Source: Mycetohabitans sp. B8
GTDB lineage: Bacteria; Pseudomonadota; Gammaproteobacteria; Burkholderiales; Burkholderiaceae
DNA: 64,000 nt
Direction of reading: 5' to 3'
Assembly: GCF_021991875.1 (NCBI RefSeq)
Contig: NZ_JAHLKR010000016.1
Span: forward strand, 1 to 64,000
The notes under the pieces were generated by a model. That model saw only the letters and a list, made by a program, of their open reading frames with translations. It had not been told where the DNA came from and searched no databases. Below are positions 52,346-62,642 of the stretch, piece by piece (positions within the stretch are counted from its first letter, which is position 1; each line of letters starts with the position of its first letter). Position numbers and translations under genes: made by a program.

Positions 52346-54223
52346 ATGACACCTGGCCCGCGATGGCTCCGTCATCGATTGCGACTTTGTTTCATCGCCG
52401 CTTTGCTAGTCACCTTTGGACTGGCTGCGCCCGCCGCGCAGGGTGCCGATGCAATCGCACAATATGGCGAGCCGAAGTACGCGCGGGATTTTCCGCACTT
52501 TGACTACGTCAATCCCGACGCCCCGAAGGGCGGTACGCTGACGCTGGCCAACCCAAACCGGCTCACGAGTTTTGACAAGTTCAATCCATTCACGCTACGT
52601 GGCAACGTCGCGCCCGGCATCGACCTGATGTTCGAGACGCTGATGACCGGCAGCGCGGACGAGTTGGCGTCAGCCTACGGCCTGCTTGCTGATGACGTGC
52701 AAATTGCGCCGGATCGGCTGTGCGCGACGTTCCATCTGAATCCAAAGGCGCGCTTCTCGAATGGCGACCCGGTGCAGGCGGAGGATGTCAAGTATTCGTT
52801 CGATACGCTCAAGAGCCCGTTGGCTGCGCCGCAGTTTGCGTCAGTGTTCGGCGATATCACGCGCGCGGTGGTGGTCGACGCCGCGACGGTCCGGTTCGAG
52901 TTCAAGCGTCCGAATCGGGAATTGCCGCTGCTGGCCGGTAGTGTGCCCGTGTTCTCGCGTAAGTGGGGACTGCGCGCGGACGGCTCGCGTATTCCATTCG
53001 ACCAACTGGTGTTCGAGCCGCCGATCGCCAGCGGCCCGTACCTGATTGAGCGCTACGACAATGGCCGCACCATCACGTTAAAGCGGGACCCGCACTATTG
53101 GGCAGCCGGGTTGCCGGTGCGGCGCGGCATGTACAACTTCGAGCAGATCACATACAAGCTCTATGCGGATAACGTTGCCAAGCTCGAAGCCTTCAAGGCC
53201 GGAGAATTTGATGTGAACGTCGAGTACATTGCCCGCCAATGGGTGCGCGGCTATGTCGGCAAGCGGTTCCGCAGCGGTGAGTTGGTCAAGCGCGAGTTTC
53301 GCCACCACAACAGTGCGGGCATGCAGGGTTTCGTGGTCAACACGCGACGCGCGCTGTTCCGAGATGTGCGAGTGCGGCACGCTCTCAATTTGGCGCTCGA
53401 CTTCGAATGGCTGAACCGGCAACTGTTTTATGGACAGTACACCCGATTGAACAGTTATTTTGCCAATGGCGTGCTGGCCGCGCGCGCCAAACCGGATGCG
53501 TCCGAGCTGGCCATCCTCGCGCCGTTGCGCGCGCAACTCGATCCGGCCGTGTTCGGGCCTTTGCCGGCGCAGCCGGTCACCGCGCCGCCGCCCCACTCGC
53601 TACGGGCCAATCTGCTTCAGGCGCGTGAACTGCTCGCGCAGGCGGGATGGACATACCGCGACGGTGCATTACGCGCATGCGACGGAACGCCGTTTGAATT
53701 CGAAATTATCGACGATTCGGGCGGCGGCATGGCGCAGGTCGCGGCGCCGTATATTCGCAATCTGCAAAAGCTTGGCATCCGGGTCGCGTACCGGCAGCTG
53801 GACTATGCGGTGTTGCAGAAGCGGCTGGACGCATTCGATTTTGACATGACCGCGTTGCGGTATCCGGATGTCGCAGTGCCGGGCTCGGAGCAACTGGCGC
53901 GTTTTGGCAGCCATGCGGCGGACGAGCCGGGCTCGGACAACTTGTTCGGCCTGAAATCGCCTGCGGTCGATGCCATCGTGCACGCGCTGCTGGCCGCGCG
54001 CACGATGGACGAGCTGGTGGCGGCAAGTCGCGCGCTGGACCGCGTGCTGTTGCACGGCTATTACGTGGTGCCGCAATGGTACAGTTCGGTGCACCGGATC
54101 GCCTATCGCCGCACGCTGGCGTATCCCCGGATTGGGCCACCTTACTACACCGCCGAAGAATGGGTGCGCGCGCTGTGGTGGCAGGCGCCGCAGGAGCGCC
54201 CATCCTCGAATGACGCACACTGA
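52346..54223 (+). CDS. yejA: YejA-type peptide-binding protein of ABC transporter
   Basis: The 625-residue protein has a long signal peptide (FIAALLVTFGLAAPAAQG) and the SBP family 5 body: HFDYVNPDAPKGGTLTLANPNRLTSFDKFNPF, QAEDVKYSFDTL and RHALNLALDFEWLNRQLFYGQY. It captures peptides, including antimicrobial ones such as microcin C in Escherichia coli, for the YejBEF importer. The gene starts the operon yejABEF; five bases separate it from yejB. Confidence 0.93.
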   Translation: MTPGPRWLRHRLRLCFIAALLVTFGLAAPAAQGADAIAQYGEPKYARDFPHFDYVNPDAPKGGTLTLANPNRLTSFDKFNPFTLRGNVAPGIDLMFETLMTGSADELASAYGLLADDVQIAPDRLCATFHLNPKARFSNGDPVQAEDVKYSFDTLKSPLAAPQFASVFGDITRAVVVDAATVRFEFKRPNRELPLLAGSVPVFSRKWGLRADGSRIPFDQLVFEPPIASGPYLIERYDNGRTITLKRDPHYWAAGLPVRRGMYNFEQITYKLYADNVAKLEAFKAGEFDVNVEYIARQWVRGYVGKRFRSGELVKREFRHHNSAGMQGFVVNTRRALFRDVRVRHALNLALDFEWLNRQLFYGQYTRLNSYFANGVLAARAKPDASELAILAPLRAQLDPAVFGPLPAQPVTAPPPHSLRANLLQARELLAQAGWTYRDGALRACDGTPFEFEIIDDSGGGMAQVAAPYIRNLQKLGIRVAYRQLDYAVLQKRLDAFDFDMTALRYPDVAVPGSEQLARFGSHAADEPGSDNLFGLKSPAVDAIVHALLAARTMDELVAASRALDRVLLHGYYVVPQWYSSVHRIAYRRTLAYPRIGPPYYTAEEWVRALWWQAPQERPSSNDAH

Positions 54224-54228
54224 CCGGC

Positions 54229-55269
54229 ATGTGGAGCTACATCCTGAAGCGCCTGTTGTTGTTGATCCCGACGCTGTTCGGCGTATTGACGCTGACCTTT
54301 GTCGTGATCCAGTTCGTGCCCGGCGGCCCGGTCGAGCAGGCCGCGCGCGAGTTGCGCAAGGGGCAGGAGCAGGGCGGCGCGCCGTTCGGCATGAGGGCCT
54401 ACGCCGGCGTCGACGCGCAACAGATCGCGCAATTGAAGACGCTGTATGGTTTCGACAAGCCGCCTCTGGAGCGCTACATGTTGATGCTGTCGCGTTATGC
54501 GCGATTCGATCTCGGTGACAGCTACTTTCGGCATCAGAGCGTCTGGTCGCTGGTGGTCTCCAAGCTGCCGGTGTCGATCAGCATCGGGCTATGGACGTTC
54601 TTGTTGACCTATCTGATATCGGTGCCGCTGGGCATCGCCAAGGCAGTGCGCAACGGTTCGCGCTTTGATGTGTGGACCAGCATCGTCGTGCTGGTTGGCT
54701 ACGCGATTCCCGGCTTCGTGCTCGGTGTGCTACTGCTGGTGTTGTTCGGTGGCGGCACGTTCTTGCAACTGTTTCCGTTGCGCGGGCTGACATCGGACAA
54801 CTGGTCGCAACTTAGCATGCTGGGCAAGATCGCCGACTACCTGTGGCATATCGCGCTGCCGGTGACCGCGTCGGTGGTCGGCAGTTTTGCGGTGGTCACG
54901 ATGTTGACCAAGAACGCTTTTCTTGACCAGATCCGTCGCCAGTACGTGCTGACGGCGCGCGCCAAGGGCCTGCCCGAGCGCCGCGTGCTCTTCACGCACG
55001 TGCTGCGCACCGCGATGCTGCCGCTCGTCGTTGGCTTTCCCGCGGCATTCATCGGCGCCTTCTTTACCGGCAGCTTGTTGATTGAGACGCTGTTTTCGCT
55101 CGATGGCCTGGGGTTGCTTTCCTATGAATCGGTGCTACGGCGCGACTACCCGGTGGTGCTCGGCACGCTGTATCTCTTTACCCTGATCGGGCTCATCACG
55201 CAGCTGATTTCCGACCTGTGCTACGTGCTGGTCGACCCAAGGATCCAATTTGACAATCTGGAGCGTTGA
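54229..55269 (+). CDS. yejB: ABC transporter permease YejB
   Basis: A 346-residue inner-membrane permease beginning MWSYILKRLLLLIPTLFGVLTLTFVVIQF, typical of DppB/OppB-like subunits. It has the EAA loop DQIRRQYVLTARAKGLPERRVLFTHVLRTAMLPLV. It forms the channel with YejE. Confidence 0.95.
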   Translation: MWSYILKRLLLLIPTLFGVLTLTFVVIQFVPGGPVEQAARELRKGQEQGGAPFGMRAYAGVDAQQIAQLKTLYGFDKPPLERYMLMLSRYARFDLGDSYFRHQSVWSLVVSKLPVSISIGLWTFLLTYLISVPLGIAKAVRNGSRFDVWTSIVVLVGYAIPGFVLGVLLLVLFGGGTFLQLFPLRGLTSDNWSQLSMLGKIADYLWHIALPVTASVVGSFAVVTMLTKNAFLDQIRRQYVLTARAKGLPERRVLFTHVLRTAMLPLVVGFPAAFIGAFFTGSLLIETLFSLDGLGLLSYESVLRRDYPVVLGTLYLFTLIGLITQLISDLCYVLVDPRIQFDNLER

Positions 55270-55270
55270 C

Positions 55271-56389
55271 GTGAGATTGCGTACAAAGTCTGGCCACGGG
55301 GCCGGCTCGGATGCGATAGCGCGTGGCGTCGTGCCGGCGCTCGTGTCGCCGTCGCCGTACCAGCGGCTGTGGCGCCGCTTCAAGCGCAACCGCATCGGCT
55401 ATTGGAGTTGGGTTGTCTTTGTCGCGCTGTATGCATTTAGCCTGTGCGGCTTCTTCGTGTCGAACGACCGGCCGCTGATCGTGCGCTATCAGCATGCACT
55501 GTATTTTCCGTTGTTTCAGACGTATCCGGAGACTACGTTTGGCGGGCAATTTCCTACCCCGACCGATTATCTCGACCCGTATATTCGGACACGCTTCGAG
55601 CAACCAGGTCATTTCGCCCTCTATCCACTGAACCATTACTCGTACGATACGCTGAATTATTTTTCGCTCGTGCCCAATCCCGCGCCGCCGTCGCGCGAGA
55701 ACTGGCTCGGGACCGACGGTCAAGGGCGGGATGTGTTTGCGCGCCTGCTGTACGGCTTTGCTGTGTCAGTATCGTTCGGGCTGGCGCTGACGGCGATTGG
55801 TACACTGCTGGGCATCATCATTGGAGCGCTGCAGGGGTACTTCGGCGGACGCGTCGATTTGGCGGGGCAGCGGTTAACCGAGATTTGGGGTTCGTTGCCG
55901 GAGCTGTATTTGCTGATCATCTTCGCGTCGATTTTCGAGCCCAGCCTTACGCTGCTGCTGGTACTGCTGTCACTGTTCGGATGGATGGGGCTGGCCGCCT
56001 ACGTGCGCGCCGAGTTCCTGCGCAATCGCACGCTCGACTATGTGAAGGCGGCGCGCGCGATGGGGCTGTCGCACTGGCAAATCATCCGCCGGCACGTGAT
56101 GCCCAACAGCATGACGCCGGTCATCACGTTCCTGCCGTTCCGCATGAGCGCGTCGATCTTGGCGTTGACGAGCCTGGACTTCCTCGGCCTTGGGGTGCCG
56201 CCACCCACGCCCAGCCTCGGTGAGTTGCTTGCGCAAGGCAAGGCGAACCTGGACGCATGGTGGATATCCATGTCGACGTTCGGTGTTCTGGTGCTGACGC
56301 TGATGCTGCTCACGTTCATGGGTGATGCGTTGCGTAATGCGCTCGATACCCGGCTGGCCGATGCGCTGGGCGTGGCGGGCGGACAGTGA
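55271..56389 (+). CDS. yejE: ABC transporter permease YejE
   Basis: A 372-residue OppC/DppC-like permease starting at GTG one base after the yejB stop. It has an N-terminal extension with one helix, a periplasmic domain (residues about 60-150) and the EAA loop NRTLDYVKAARAMGLSHWQIIRRHVMPNSMTPVI. The order and overlap fit the yej operon. Confidence 0.95.
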   Translation: MRLRTKSGHGAGSDAIARGVVPALVSPSPYQRLWRRFKRNRIGYWSWVVFVALYAFSLCGFFVSNDRPLIVRYQHALYFPLFQTYPETTFGGQFPTPTDYLDPYIRTRFEQPGHFALYPLNHYSYDTLNYFSLVPNPAPPSRENWLGTDGQGRDVFARLLYGFAVSVSFGLALTAIGTLLGIIIGALQGYFGGRVDLAGQRLTEIWGSLPELYLLIIFASIFEPSLTLLLVLLSLFGWMGLAAYVRAEFLRNRTLDYVKAARAMGLSHWQIIRRHVMPNSMTPVITFLPFRMSASILALTSLDFLGLGVPPPTPSLGELLAQGKANLDAWWISMSTFGVLVLTLMLLTFMGDALRNALDTRLADALGVAGGQ

Positions 56390-56461
56390 CGTGGTGCCCG
56401 CCGACGCCACGCCGTCGTGCCGCCCGGGTAGCCGCCTAATAAAACGAAACCTACGATCACA

Positions 56462-58144
56462 ATGACGCAAGCATTCCCGCCGACAGGCGATGGGGCCGTT
56501 CCGTCGGTTCAGTCGCAGCCGCTGCTGTCGATCGAGCACTTGCAGGTGCGTTTCGGCGAGTCGATCGCCGTTCATGACCTGAGCCTGGCCATTGGCCGGG
56601 GGGAACGGGTCGCGTTGGTCGGCGAATCCGGATCGGGCAAGACCGTGACCGCGCTGTCTATCCTGCGTCTGCTGCGCGACGCGCAACTGGACGGCGCCAT
56701 CCGTTTCGCTGGCGAAGATCTGCTCACGTTGAGCGAAAGACGCATGCGCGGTGTGCGCGGTGCCCAGATCGCGATGATTTTTCAAGAGCCGATGAGCGCG
56801 CTCAATCCGTTGTATACGATCGGCAAGCAAATCATCGAATCGATCCAATGGCATGACGGCGTGGACGCGCGCCAGGCGCGGCGCCGAGCGATTGCGTTGC
56901 TCGCCCGAACCGGCATCGACGACGCGCCTCGGCGGGTGGACGATTACCCGCACCAGCTCTCCGGTGGCCAGCGGCAACGGGCAATGATTGCGATGGCGCT
57001 CGCATGCCGGCCTCAGTTGCTACTCGCGGATGAGCCGACCACGGCACTGGATGTGACAATCCGTGGCCAGATCGTGGAGTTGCTGCTCGAGTTGCAGCAG
57101 GCAAGCGATATCCATCCCCACGGCATGGCGGTGCTACTGATCACCCATGACCTGAACCTGGTGCGACGCTTCGCGCAGCGCGTCGCGGTCATGGAGCAGG
57201 GCAGACTCGTGGAGGCGGGCGCTGTCGAGCCAATTTTCTCCGCGCCGCAGCATCCGTACACGCAACGGTTGCTGGCGAGTCGGCCAGTGCGCAACATCCT
57301 GCCGGTGCTGCCGATCTCCCCGGTGCTGCTAGAGGCGCGCGACATTCGCGTGTCGTTTCCAAAGCGGCGTCGCACTCTCGCCGAGTGGTTCGCACCGCGC
57401 CGCTTCGTGGCGCTAGAGGGCGCCAGTGTCGCCGTGCGTCAAGGCGAGACGCTGGGCGTGGTGGGCGAATCCGGCTCCGGAAAATCGACGTTGGCGATGG
57501 CGTTGCTCGGCCTGCAGCACACCGATGCTGGCACGATCGAGTTCCGCGGCCGGCCGCTGGACTCGTTCCGTGGACGCCAGCGCCGCGCGTTGTGTGCGCA
57601 GATCCAGGTCGTCTTTCAGGATCCATTCAGTTCGCTTTCGCCGCACCAGACGGTTGAGCAAATCGTCGGCGAAGGACTTGCGCTGCATGCGCCGGACCTG
57701 GACGAGGCCGCACGGCGCGCGAAGGTGATCGCCACACTGCGTGAGGTCGGTATCGATCGCACCGCATTGTTACGCTTTCCGCACGAATTTTCCGGTGGGC
57801 AGCGTCAGCGGATCGCCATTGCACGCGCGCTAATCGTCGAGCCGCAGGTCCTGGTGCTGGATGAGCCAACCAGTGCGCTTGACGTGTCGATTCAGCAGCA
57901 AGTGCTGCATTTGCTGTCACGGTTGCAACAAAAGTACAACCTCGGCTATGTATTTATCTCACACGATCTGGAGGTTATCGCGGCGATTGCGCACCGAGTC
58001 GTCGTCATCCAGAGCGGTGTGATCGTCGAAACCGCGCCCCCCGAGGCGCTGCTGCATGCGCCGACTCATCCTTACACCCGCAAGTTATTGAAAGCTGCCA
58101 AGTTTGATTTAGAGTCGGACGAGCGGGAACTAATGAACATATGA
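56462..58144 (+). CDS. yejF: ABC transporter ATPase YejF, duplicated nucleotide-binding domains
   Basis: The 560-residue protein fuses two ATPase domains. Domain 1 has VGESGSGKTVTAL, Walker B LLADEPTTALD and signature LSGGQRQR. Domain 2 (from about 310) has VGESGSGKSTLAM, FSGGQRQR and VLVLDEPTSALD. Both sets look intact. It powers the YejBE permease. The 72-base gap before it is the only notable gap in the operon. Confidence 0.95.
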   Translation: MTQAFPPTGDGAVPSVQSQPLLSIEHLQVRFGESIAVHDLSLAIGRGERVALVGESGSGKTVTALSILRLLRDAQLDGAIRFAGEDLLTLSERRMRGVRGAQIAMIFQEPMSALNPLYTIGKQIIESIQWHDGVDARQARRRAIALLARTGIDDAPRRVDDYPHQLSGGQRQRAMIAMALACRPQLLLADEPTTALDVTIRGQIVELLLELQQASDIHPHGMAVLLITHDLNLVRRFAQRVAVMEQGRLVEAGAVEPIFSAPQHPYTQRLLASRPVRNILPVLPISPVLLEARDIRVSFPKRRRTLAEWFAPRRFVALEGASVAVRQGETLGVVGESGSGKSTLAMALLGLQHTDAGTIEFRGRPLDSFRGRQRRALCAQIQVVFQDPFSSLSPHQTVEQIVGEGLALHAPDLDEAARRAKVIATLREVGIDRTALLRFPHEFSGGQRQRIAIARALIVEPQVLVLDEPTSALDVSIQQQVLHLLSRLQQKYNLGYVFISHDLEVIAAIAHRVVVIQSGVIVETAPPEALLHAPTHPYTRKLLKAAKFDLESDERELMNI

Positions 58145-58260
58145 GAATAATTGAAATTGTCTATTTTCTTTGACAGCGTAATAAACACTGGTTAGTATCG
58201 TCCAAACTTTTCCGCATCCCCCTGATTTTTCGGGGCATCCCAGAAAATACTACCGACCCG

Positions 58261-58947
58261 ATGCAGCATATCAATCTGAAGCAAACTTGCGCTCGAATTG
58301 TTGCTAGCGTGCTCCTCGGCGCGCTGATGGCTGGAGTAAGTGGGGCGTACGCCGACGAAACAGGCAGTCGGAAGCCTAACGCCAACAGGGGGCCGGATTT
58401 CCAGCCGCTGGCGGCACAAAACGGCACGGCGCAGCGCGGTGCCCAGGCTTCCCAGCAAGACGCAAGCCAGACTTTTTCGTCGAACACCCATGCGTTTCTT
58501 TCCGGCATGGCCACCAAGGCCGGCGACGTGGTCGTCGGCGCACTCAACATGATCGGGGTGCGTTATCGGTGGGGGGGCGATTCGCCCAATTCGGGTCTCG
58601 ATTGCAGCGGCTTCGTCCGTTACGTGTTTCAGGACACGCTCGGGCTGACGCTGCCGCGTCGCGCGGAGGAAATGAGCCGCGTCGGCGAGAAGGTCAAGAT
58701 GAGCGAATTGAAGCCGGGCGACTTGGTGTTCTTCAACACAATGCGTCGCACGTTCTCGCACGTGGGCATCTATATCGGCGACAACAAGTTTGTGCATTCG
58801 CCGTCGACCGGCAGTACGATCCGCGTCGATGAACTGGATGGCGGGTATTGGGAGAAGCGGTTTACCGGCGCGCGCCGGCTTGACTCCGCGTATCCGGCGA
58901 AGGGCGACGCGTTGCGGCAACGCGTCAGCGCATCGGCATCGGACTGA
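58261..58947 (+). CDS. NlpC/P60-family cell-wall hydrolase
   Basis: The 228-residue protein has a signal peptide (VLLGALMAGVSGAYA), a low-complexity linker and a C40 peptidase domain. Catalytic Cys is in SGLDCSGFVRYVF, His in FSHVGIYIGD and the third His in FVHSPSTG. It cleaves D-Glu-mDAP or cross-link peptides in peptidoglycan. It is convergent with the patatin gene. Confidence 0.9.
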   Translation: MQHINLKQTCARIVASVLLGALMAGVSGAYADETGSRKPNANRGPDFQPLAAQNGTAQRGAQASQQDASQTFSSNTHAFLSGMATKAGDVVVGALNMIGVRYRWGGDSPNSGLDCSGFVRYVFQDTLGLTLPRRAEEMSRVGEKVKMSELKPGDLVFFNTMRRTFSHVGIYIGDNKFVHSPSTGSTIRVDELDGGYWEKRFTGARRLDSAYPAKGDALRQRVSASASD

Positions 58948-58990
58948 ACGCTTCCGGCCGCGCGCCGGCCGAATGGCGCATGTCTATGCA

Positions 58991-59899
58991 TTACTGCGAG
59001 CGGGTCCGCGCCAGCTTTTGCTGCAATTGCGGAAAGATCCGATGAACGGCTTCTTCTCCGGCGAGAATCGCCGCGTTGCGCTGGCCGAAATCGCTGCCGC
59101 TCATCGCGGCGAGGTTGGGATGGACCACGATATCGGCATATTTATCGAGTTCGTAGGCTTTAATCGACTGTCCCATAATCGTAAAGGTCTGCATTAGCAC
59201 GTCGAACGAGCTGCGTGTCAGACCGTTTTCCGGGCGCTGCGAGATATCGACGGCGATCACCAAATCGGCCCCCATCTTGCGGGCGAACGCGGCCGGCACC
59301 GGGCTGACCAGGCCACCGTCGACATATTCGCGATCGCCAATCCGGACTGGCTCGAATATCGACGGCACGCTGCACGAAGCACGTACCGCGATGCCGGTAT
59401 TGCCCCGCTGGAATAGGATCGGCTGACCGCTTTTCAGGTCGGTTGCCACGATGCCCAGCGGGCGGGACATTTTTTCGATCGGCCGGTTGTTCAGTGTAGT
59501 GTTGACATAGTTCTGCAGTGCGATGCCCTTGAGGAACCCGCGTGAGCGCAAGGGCAGCGCCCAGTCGCTGATCGCCGCCTCGTCCATCGTCAACGCAAGC
59601 TTGTTCATTTGCAGGCCGGTCATGCCGGACGCATACAAGGCCGCGATGACTGAGCCGGCGCTGGTGCCGACAACAATATCGGCATCGATGCCGCGCGCCT
59701 CGAGCGCTTTGATGACACCGATGTGGGCGAAACCACGCGCCGCGCCTCCGCCGAGCGCCAGCCCGATCTTCAGCGGGCGGGCCGGCGTGGGGGCGGCTAT
59801 ATCGGGACGGGTTTTCAGGCCGGTGCATGCGGCAAGGAGCACGGCCGTCGCGATGCCGAGCAAGCGGCGGCGGGCGAGCGAAACAGCGGACAGCTTCAA
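58991..59899 (-). CDS. Patatin-like phospholipase lipoprotein (RssA-like)
   Basis: The TTG at 59899, seven bases after TGGAG, starts a lipoprotein signal (SLARRRLLGIATAVLLAAC, lipobox LAAC). The patatin domain has the oxyanion GLALGGGAARGFAHIGV, the nucleophile VVGTSAGSVIAALYA (GTSAG) and the catalytic Asp in EYVDGGLVSPVP. It would hydrolyse acyl groups of membrane lipids. An extended frame upstream to 60115 is not conserved. Confidence 0.85.
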   Translation of the reverse strand: MKLSAVSLARRRLLGIATAVLLAACTGLKTRPDIAAPTPARPLKIGLALGGGAARGFAHIGVIKALEARGIDADIVVGTSAGSVIAALYASGMTGLQMNKLALTMDEAAISDWALPLRSRGFLKGIALQNYVNTTLNNRPIEKMSRPLGIVATDLKSGQPILFQRGNTGIAVRASCSVPSIFEPVRIGDREYVDGGLVSPVPAAFARKMGADLVIAVDISQRPENGLTRSSFDVLMQTFTIMGQSIKAYELDKYADIVVHPNLAAMSGSDFGQRNAAILAGEEAVHRIFPQLQQKLARTRSQ

Positions 59900-60009
59900 C
59901 GAAATCTCCAGCACGATGGGCGCGCAGTTCGGTGTTGCCGCGACACGGCAACGACGGCGCCCCGCGCGCATTATAGGCGTATTGCCCTGACTAGGCACAT
60001 TGCCCCAAC

Positions 60010-60045
60010 ATCGCCCGGGGCGTGTCCCGATATCGCCCGGGGCGT
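60010..60045. repeat. Direct repeat with palindromic core upstream of gltX
   Basis: ATCGCCCGGGGCGT occurs at 60010-60023 and 60032-60045, a 22-base period. Each copy contains CGCCC/GGGCG, so each could form a short dyad. The pair lies just before a TATAAT (60060-60065), the likely gltX -10 element, so it could be an operator. Confidence 0.5.
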
Positions 60046-60114
60046 CGCGATCGCATCGGTATAATGACGGCTTGCCCGGTCCGCGGGCCCTAGCCTCGAA
60101 CCATCCGATTTGCA

Positions 60115-61515
60115 ATGACCACCTCCGTACGTACCCGCTTCGCGCCGAGCCCGACCGGCTTCATTCATCTTGGCAACATTCGCTCCGCGCTCTATCCGTG
60201 GGCGTTCGCCCGCAAACATCACGGCACGTTCATTCTGCGCATCGAGGATACTGACGTCGAGCGCTCGAGCGAGGCAGCCACGCAGGCGATCCTCGATGGA
60301 ATGCACTGGCTCGGGCTTGATTTCGACGAAGGGCCGTACTACCAGATGCAGCGGATGGACCGCTATCGCGACGTGATCAAGCAACTGCTCGATCAGGGCC
60401 TCGCGTATCCGTGCTACATGTCGACCGAGGAACTGGATGCACTGCGTGAACGGCAGCGTGAGGCAGGCTTGAAGCCGCGCTATGACGGCACCTGGCGGCC
60501 CGAACCAGACAAGGTGCTGCCGACGCCGCCCGCCGGCGTGCAGCCCGTCGTGCGCTTTAAGAATCCGTTGAGCGGCACGGTGGTATGGGACGACGCGGTC
60601 AAGGGGCGCATCGAGATTTCGAACGACGAGCTTGACGACCTGGTCATCGCGCGGCCCGACGGCACGCCCACGTATAACTTCTGCGTGGTCGTTGACGACC
60701 TAGACATGGCGATCACGCACGTGATCCGTGGCGATGACCATGTGAACAACACGCCGCGCCAGATCAACATCCTACGTGCGCTGGGTGGCACGCCCCCTGT
60801 GTATGCGCATTTACCCACGGTGCTCAACGAGCAAGGCGAGAAGATGAGCAAGCGCAATGGTGCGATGAGCGTGACGGGGTATCGCGATGAGGGCTATCTG
60901 CCCGAGGCGGTGTTGAATTATCTTGCTCGGCTTGGTTGGGCGCACGGCGATGCGGAAATCTTCTCGCGCGAGCAGTTCGTCGAATGGTTTGATCTTGAGC
61001 ACCTGGGCAAGTCGCCGGCACAGTACGACGCCAATAAGCTGAAGTGGCTAAACAACCATTATCTGAAGGAAGCTGACAACGCGCGGTTGGCGTCACTCGC
61101 GTTGCCGATGCTTGCCGCGCTTGGGGTCGATGCGGCGCAGGGGGTGCCACTGGACGGCGTCGTCGCGCTGTTTAAGGACCGTGCGAACACCGTGAAGGAG
61201 ATCGCCGAGAGCGCGGTGATGTTTTACCGAATGCCGACGCCGGCAGCGCAGGAGCTTGAGCGACATCTGACGGATGCTGTGCGTCCCGCGCTTGTCGAGT
61301 TCATCGAAGCCCTTGCGGGGATCGACTGGACGAAGGAGGCGATCGGGGCGGCGTTGAAGGCGGTGCTGGCAGCCCACAAGCTGAAGATGCCTCAGTTGGC
61401 GATGCCAGTACGTCTGCTGGTGGCCGGGACGACGCATACGCCATCGATCGATGCGGTGTTGCACCTGTTCGGCCGCGAGACGGTGCTCGAGCGGCTGCGG
61501 GCGGCGCTGTCTTGA
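60115..61515 (+). CDS. gltX: Glutamyl-tRNA synthetase
   Basis: The 466-residue class I synthetase has the signature [25 protein letters not shown] (HIGH-like HLGN) and [12 protein letters not shown] (KMSKR). It charges tRNA-Glu. The length and C-terminal anticodon-binding part match bacterial GluRS. tRNA-Ala follows 72 bases downstream. Confidence 0.97.
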   Translation: MTTSVRTRFAPSPTGFIHLGNIRSALYPWAFARKHHGTFILRIEDTDVERSSEAATQAILDGMHWLGLDFDEGPYYQMQRMDRYRDVIKQLLDQGLAYPCYMSTEELDALRERQREAGLKPRYDGTWRPEPDKVLPTPPAGVQPVVRFKNPLSGTVVWDDAVKGRIEISNDELDDLVIARPDGTPTYNFCVVVDDLDMAITHVIRGDDHVNNTPRQINILRALGGTPPVYAHLPTVLNEQGEKMSKRNGAMSVTGYRDEGYLPEAVLNYLARLGWAHGDAEIFSREQFVEWFDLEHLGKSPAQYDANKLKWLNNHYLKEADNARLASLALPMLAALGVDAAQGVPLDGVVALFKDRANTVKEIAESAVMFYRMPTPAAQELERHLTDAVRPALVEFIEALAGIDWTKEAIGAALKAVLAAHKLKMPQLAMPVRLLVAGTTHTPSIDAVLHLFGRETVLERLRAALS

Positions 61516-61545
61516 ACCGGGCGACGAAATTTTGTTTCAGAGGAC

Positions 61546-61574
61546 TTTACAAACGGTCGGTTTGTCCCTAGAAT
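61546..61574 (+). promoter_or_regulatory. Sigma-70 promoter of tRNA-Ala
   Basis: TTTACA (61546-61551) and TAGAAT (61569-61574) are separated by 17 bases, close to consensus. The tRNA starts 13 bases after the -10 element, which suits a transcription start near 61582. Confidence 0.8.
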
Positions 61575-61587
61575 CTCTTTCTCTGTC

Positions 61588-61663
<76 letters not shown>

Positions 61664-61695
61664 AAACATAGTCTACAGAAGACCGAAGTAGCCCG

Positions 61696-61725
61696 AAAAG
61701 CTTTGAGAAATCAAAGCTTTTTTAA
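61696..61725 (+). terminator. Rho-independent terminator after tRNA-Ala
   Basis: AAAAGCTTTGA pairs with TCAAAGCTTTT around the tetraloop GAAA, followed by T residues and TTAATTTTA. It begins 33 bases after the tRNA CCA. Confidence 0.85.
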
Positions 61726-62056
61726 TTTTACGGTCCTTATCATTTGCGGCTCGAACGTGGCCTGCCGGTCACGTGGAATATCAAGCTTTAACTCGCCATT
61801 GGGCGTGATCACCGTCTTGCCGCTTGTGCCGTTGCGGTGATTGCCGCTCTTGCCTTGCTCTGCTTCCTTCTCCAGGTGGCGCGTCAGTTCGGCATGCAAG
61901 CATGCGCTGGGCCAGTTGCTTCTTCAGTTGCCCCGCTAAACCCGATTCGCCCAGAATTGCCTCGGCATCCTTGTTCTGTACCTGCCTCAGCAGTTGGTCG
62001 ATCAGCTCATCGGGGAACAGCTTCGGTGCCTTGGGGTTCTTGCTCTTCTTGCTCAC
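61711..62056 (-). pseudogene. IS256-family transposase, N-terminal fragment with frameshift
   Basis: From 62056 on the minus strand: MSKKSKNPKAPKLFPDELIDQL and NKDAEAILGESGLAGQLKKQLAQRM, the N-terminus of IS256-type transposases. After a shift, ELTRHLEKEAEQGKSGNHRNGTSGKTV and LDIPRDRQATFEPQ follow, the next conserved blocks. The DDE catalytic domain is absent. It is joined head to head with an IS3 fragment near 62060. Confidence 0.85.
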
Positions 62057-62063
62057 TGTTCTT

Positions 62064-62574
62064 CCAGGTAGCAGCGCCGAATGAGAAATGGCTTACCGAC
62101 ATTACAGAGTTCCAAGTTCCAGCCGGCAAAGTGTACCGATCGCTTGTGATCGACTGCTTCGATGGGCTCGTTGTCAATGGGTCAATCAGCGCGCGTCCGG
62201 AAGCCGAGCTTGTGAATACCATGCTGGATGCGGCCATCGAGACGGTGGCAAATAGTAACGCCCAGCCTATCGTCCACTCCAATCGCGGCGCCCACTATCG
62301 CTGGCCCGGCTGGCTCTCGCGGATGCGTGACGCCAGGCTGATTCGTTCAATGTCGCGCAAAGGTTGCTCTCCCGGCAATGCGGCTTGCGAAGGCTTCTTC
62401 GGGCGGCTGAAAACGGAACTGTTTTATTCTCGGCACTGGCGGGCTACAAGTATTGAGCAGTTCATTAAGGTAGTCAACTCTTACATCCGCTGGTATAACG
62501 CCAAGCGAATCAAGGTCTCGCTTGGCACACTCAGTCCACTCGAATACCGGAAGAGCCTCGGACTTGTGGCATAA
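62064..62574 (+). pseudogene. IS3-family orfB transposase, C-terminal fragment with altered catalytic residue
   Basis: The frame reads NEKWLTDITEF (first catalytic Asp), IVHSNRGAHYRW and GCSPGNAACEGFFGRLKTELFY (catalytic Glu), and ends YNAKRIKVSLGTLSPLEYR, as in IS3/IS150-type OrfB. The second catalytic residue, normally Asp in HSDRG, is Asn (codon AAT). The N-terminal half and orfA are missing. The element is therefore dead in two ways. Confidence 0.85.
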
Positions 62575-62642
62575 ACCATTCCAAGGTTTTAGCCGCACCT
62601 CCCCTTTTGCGCGACTGCGACCTTGACGGACACGGTTTTGGC

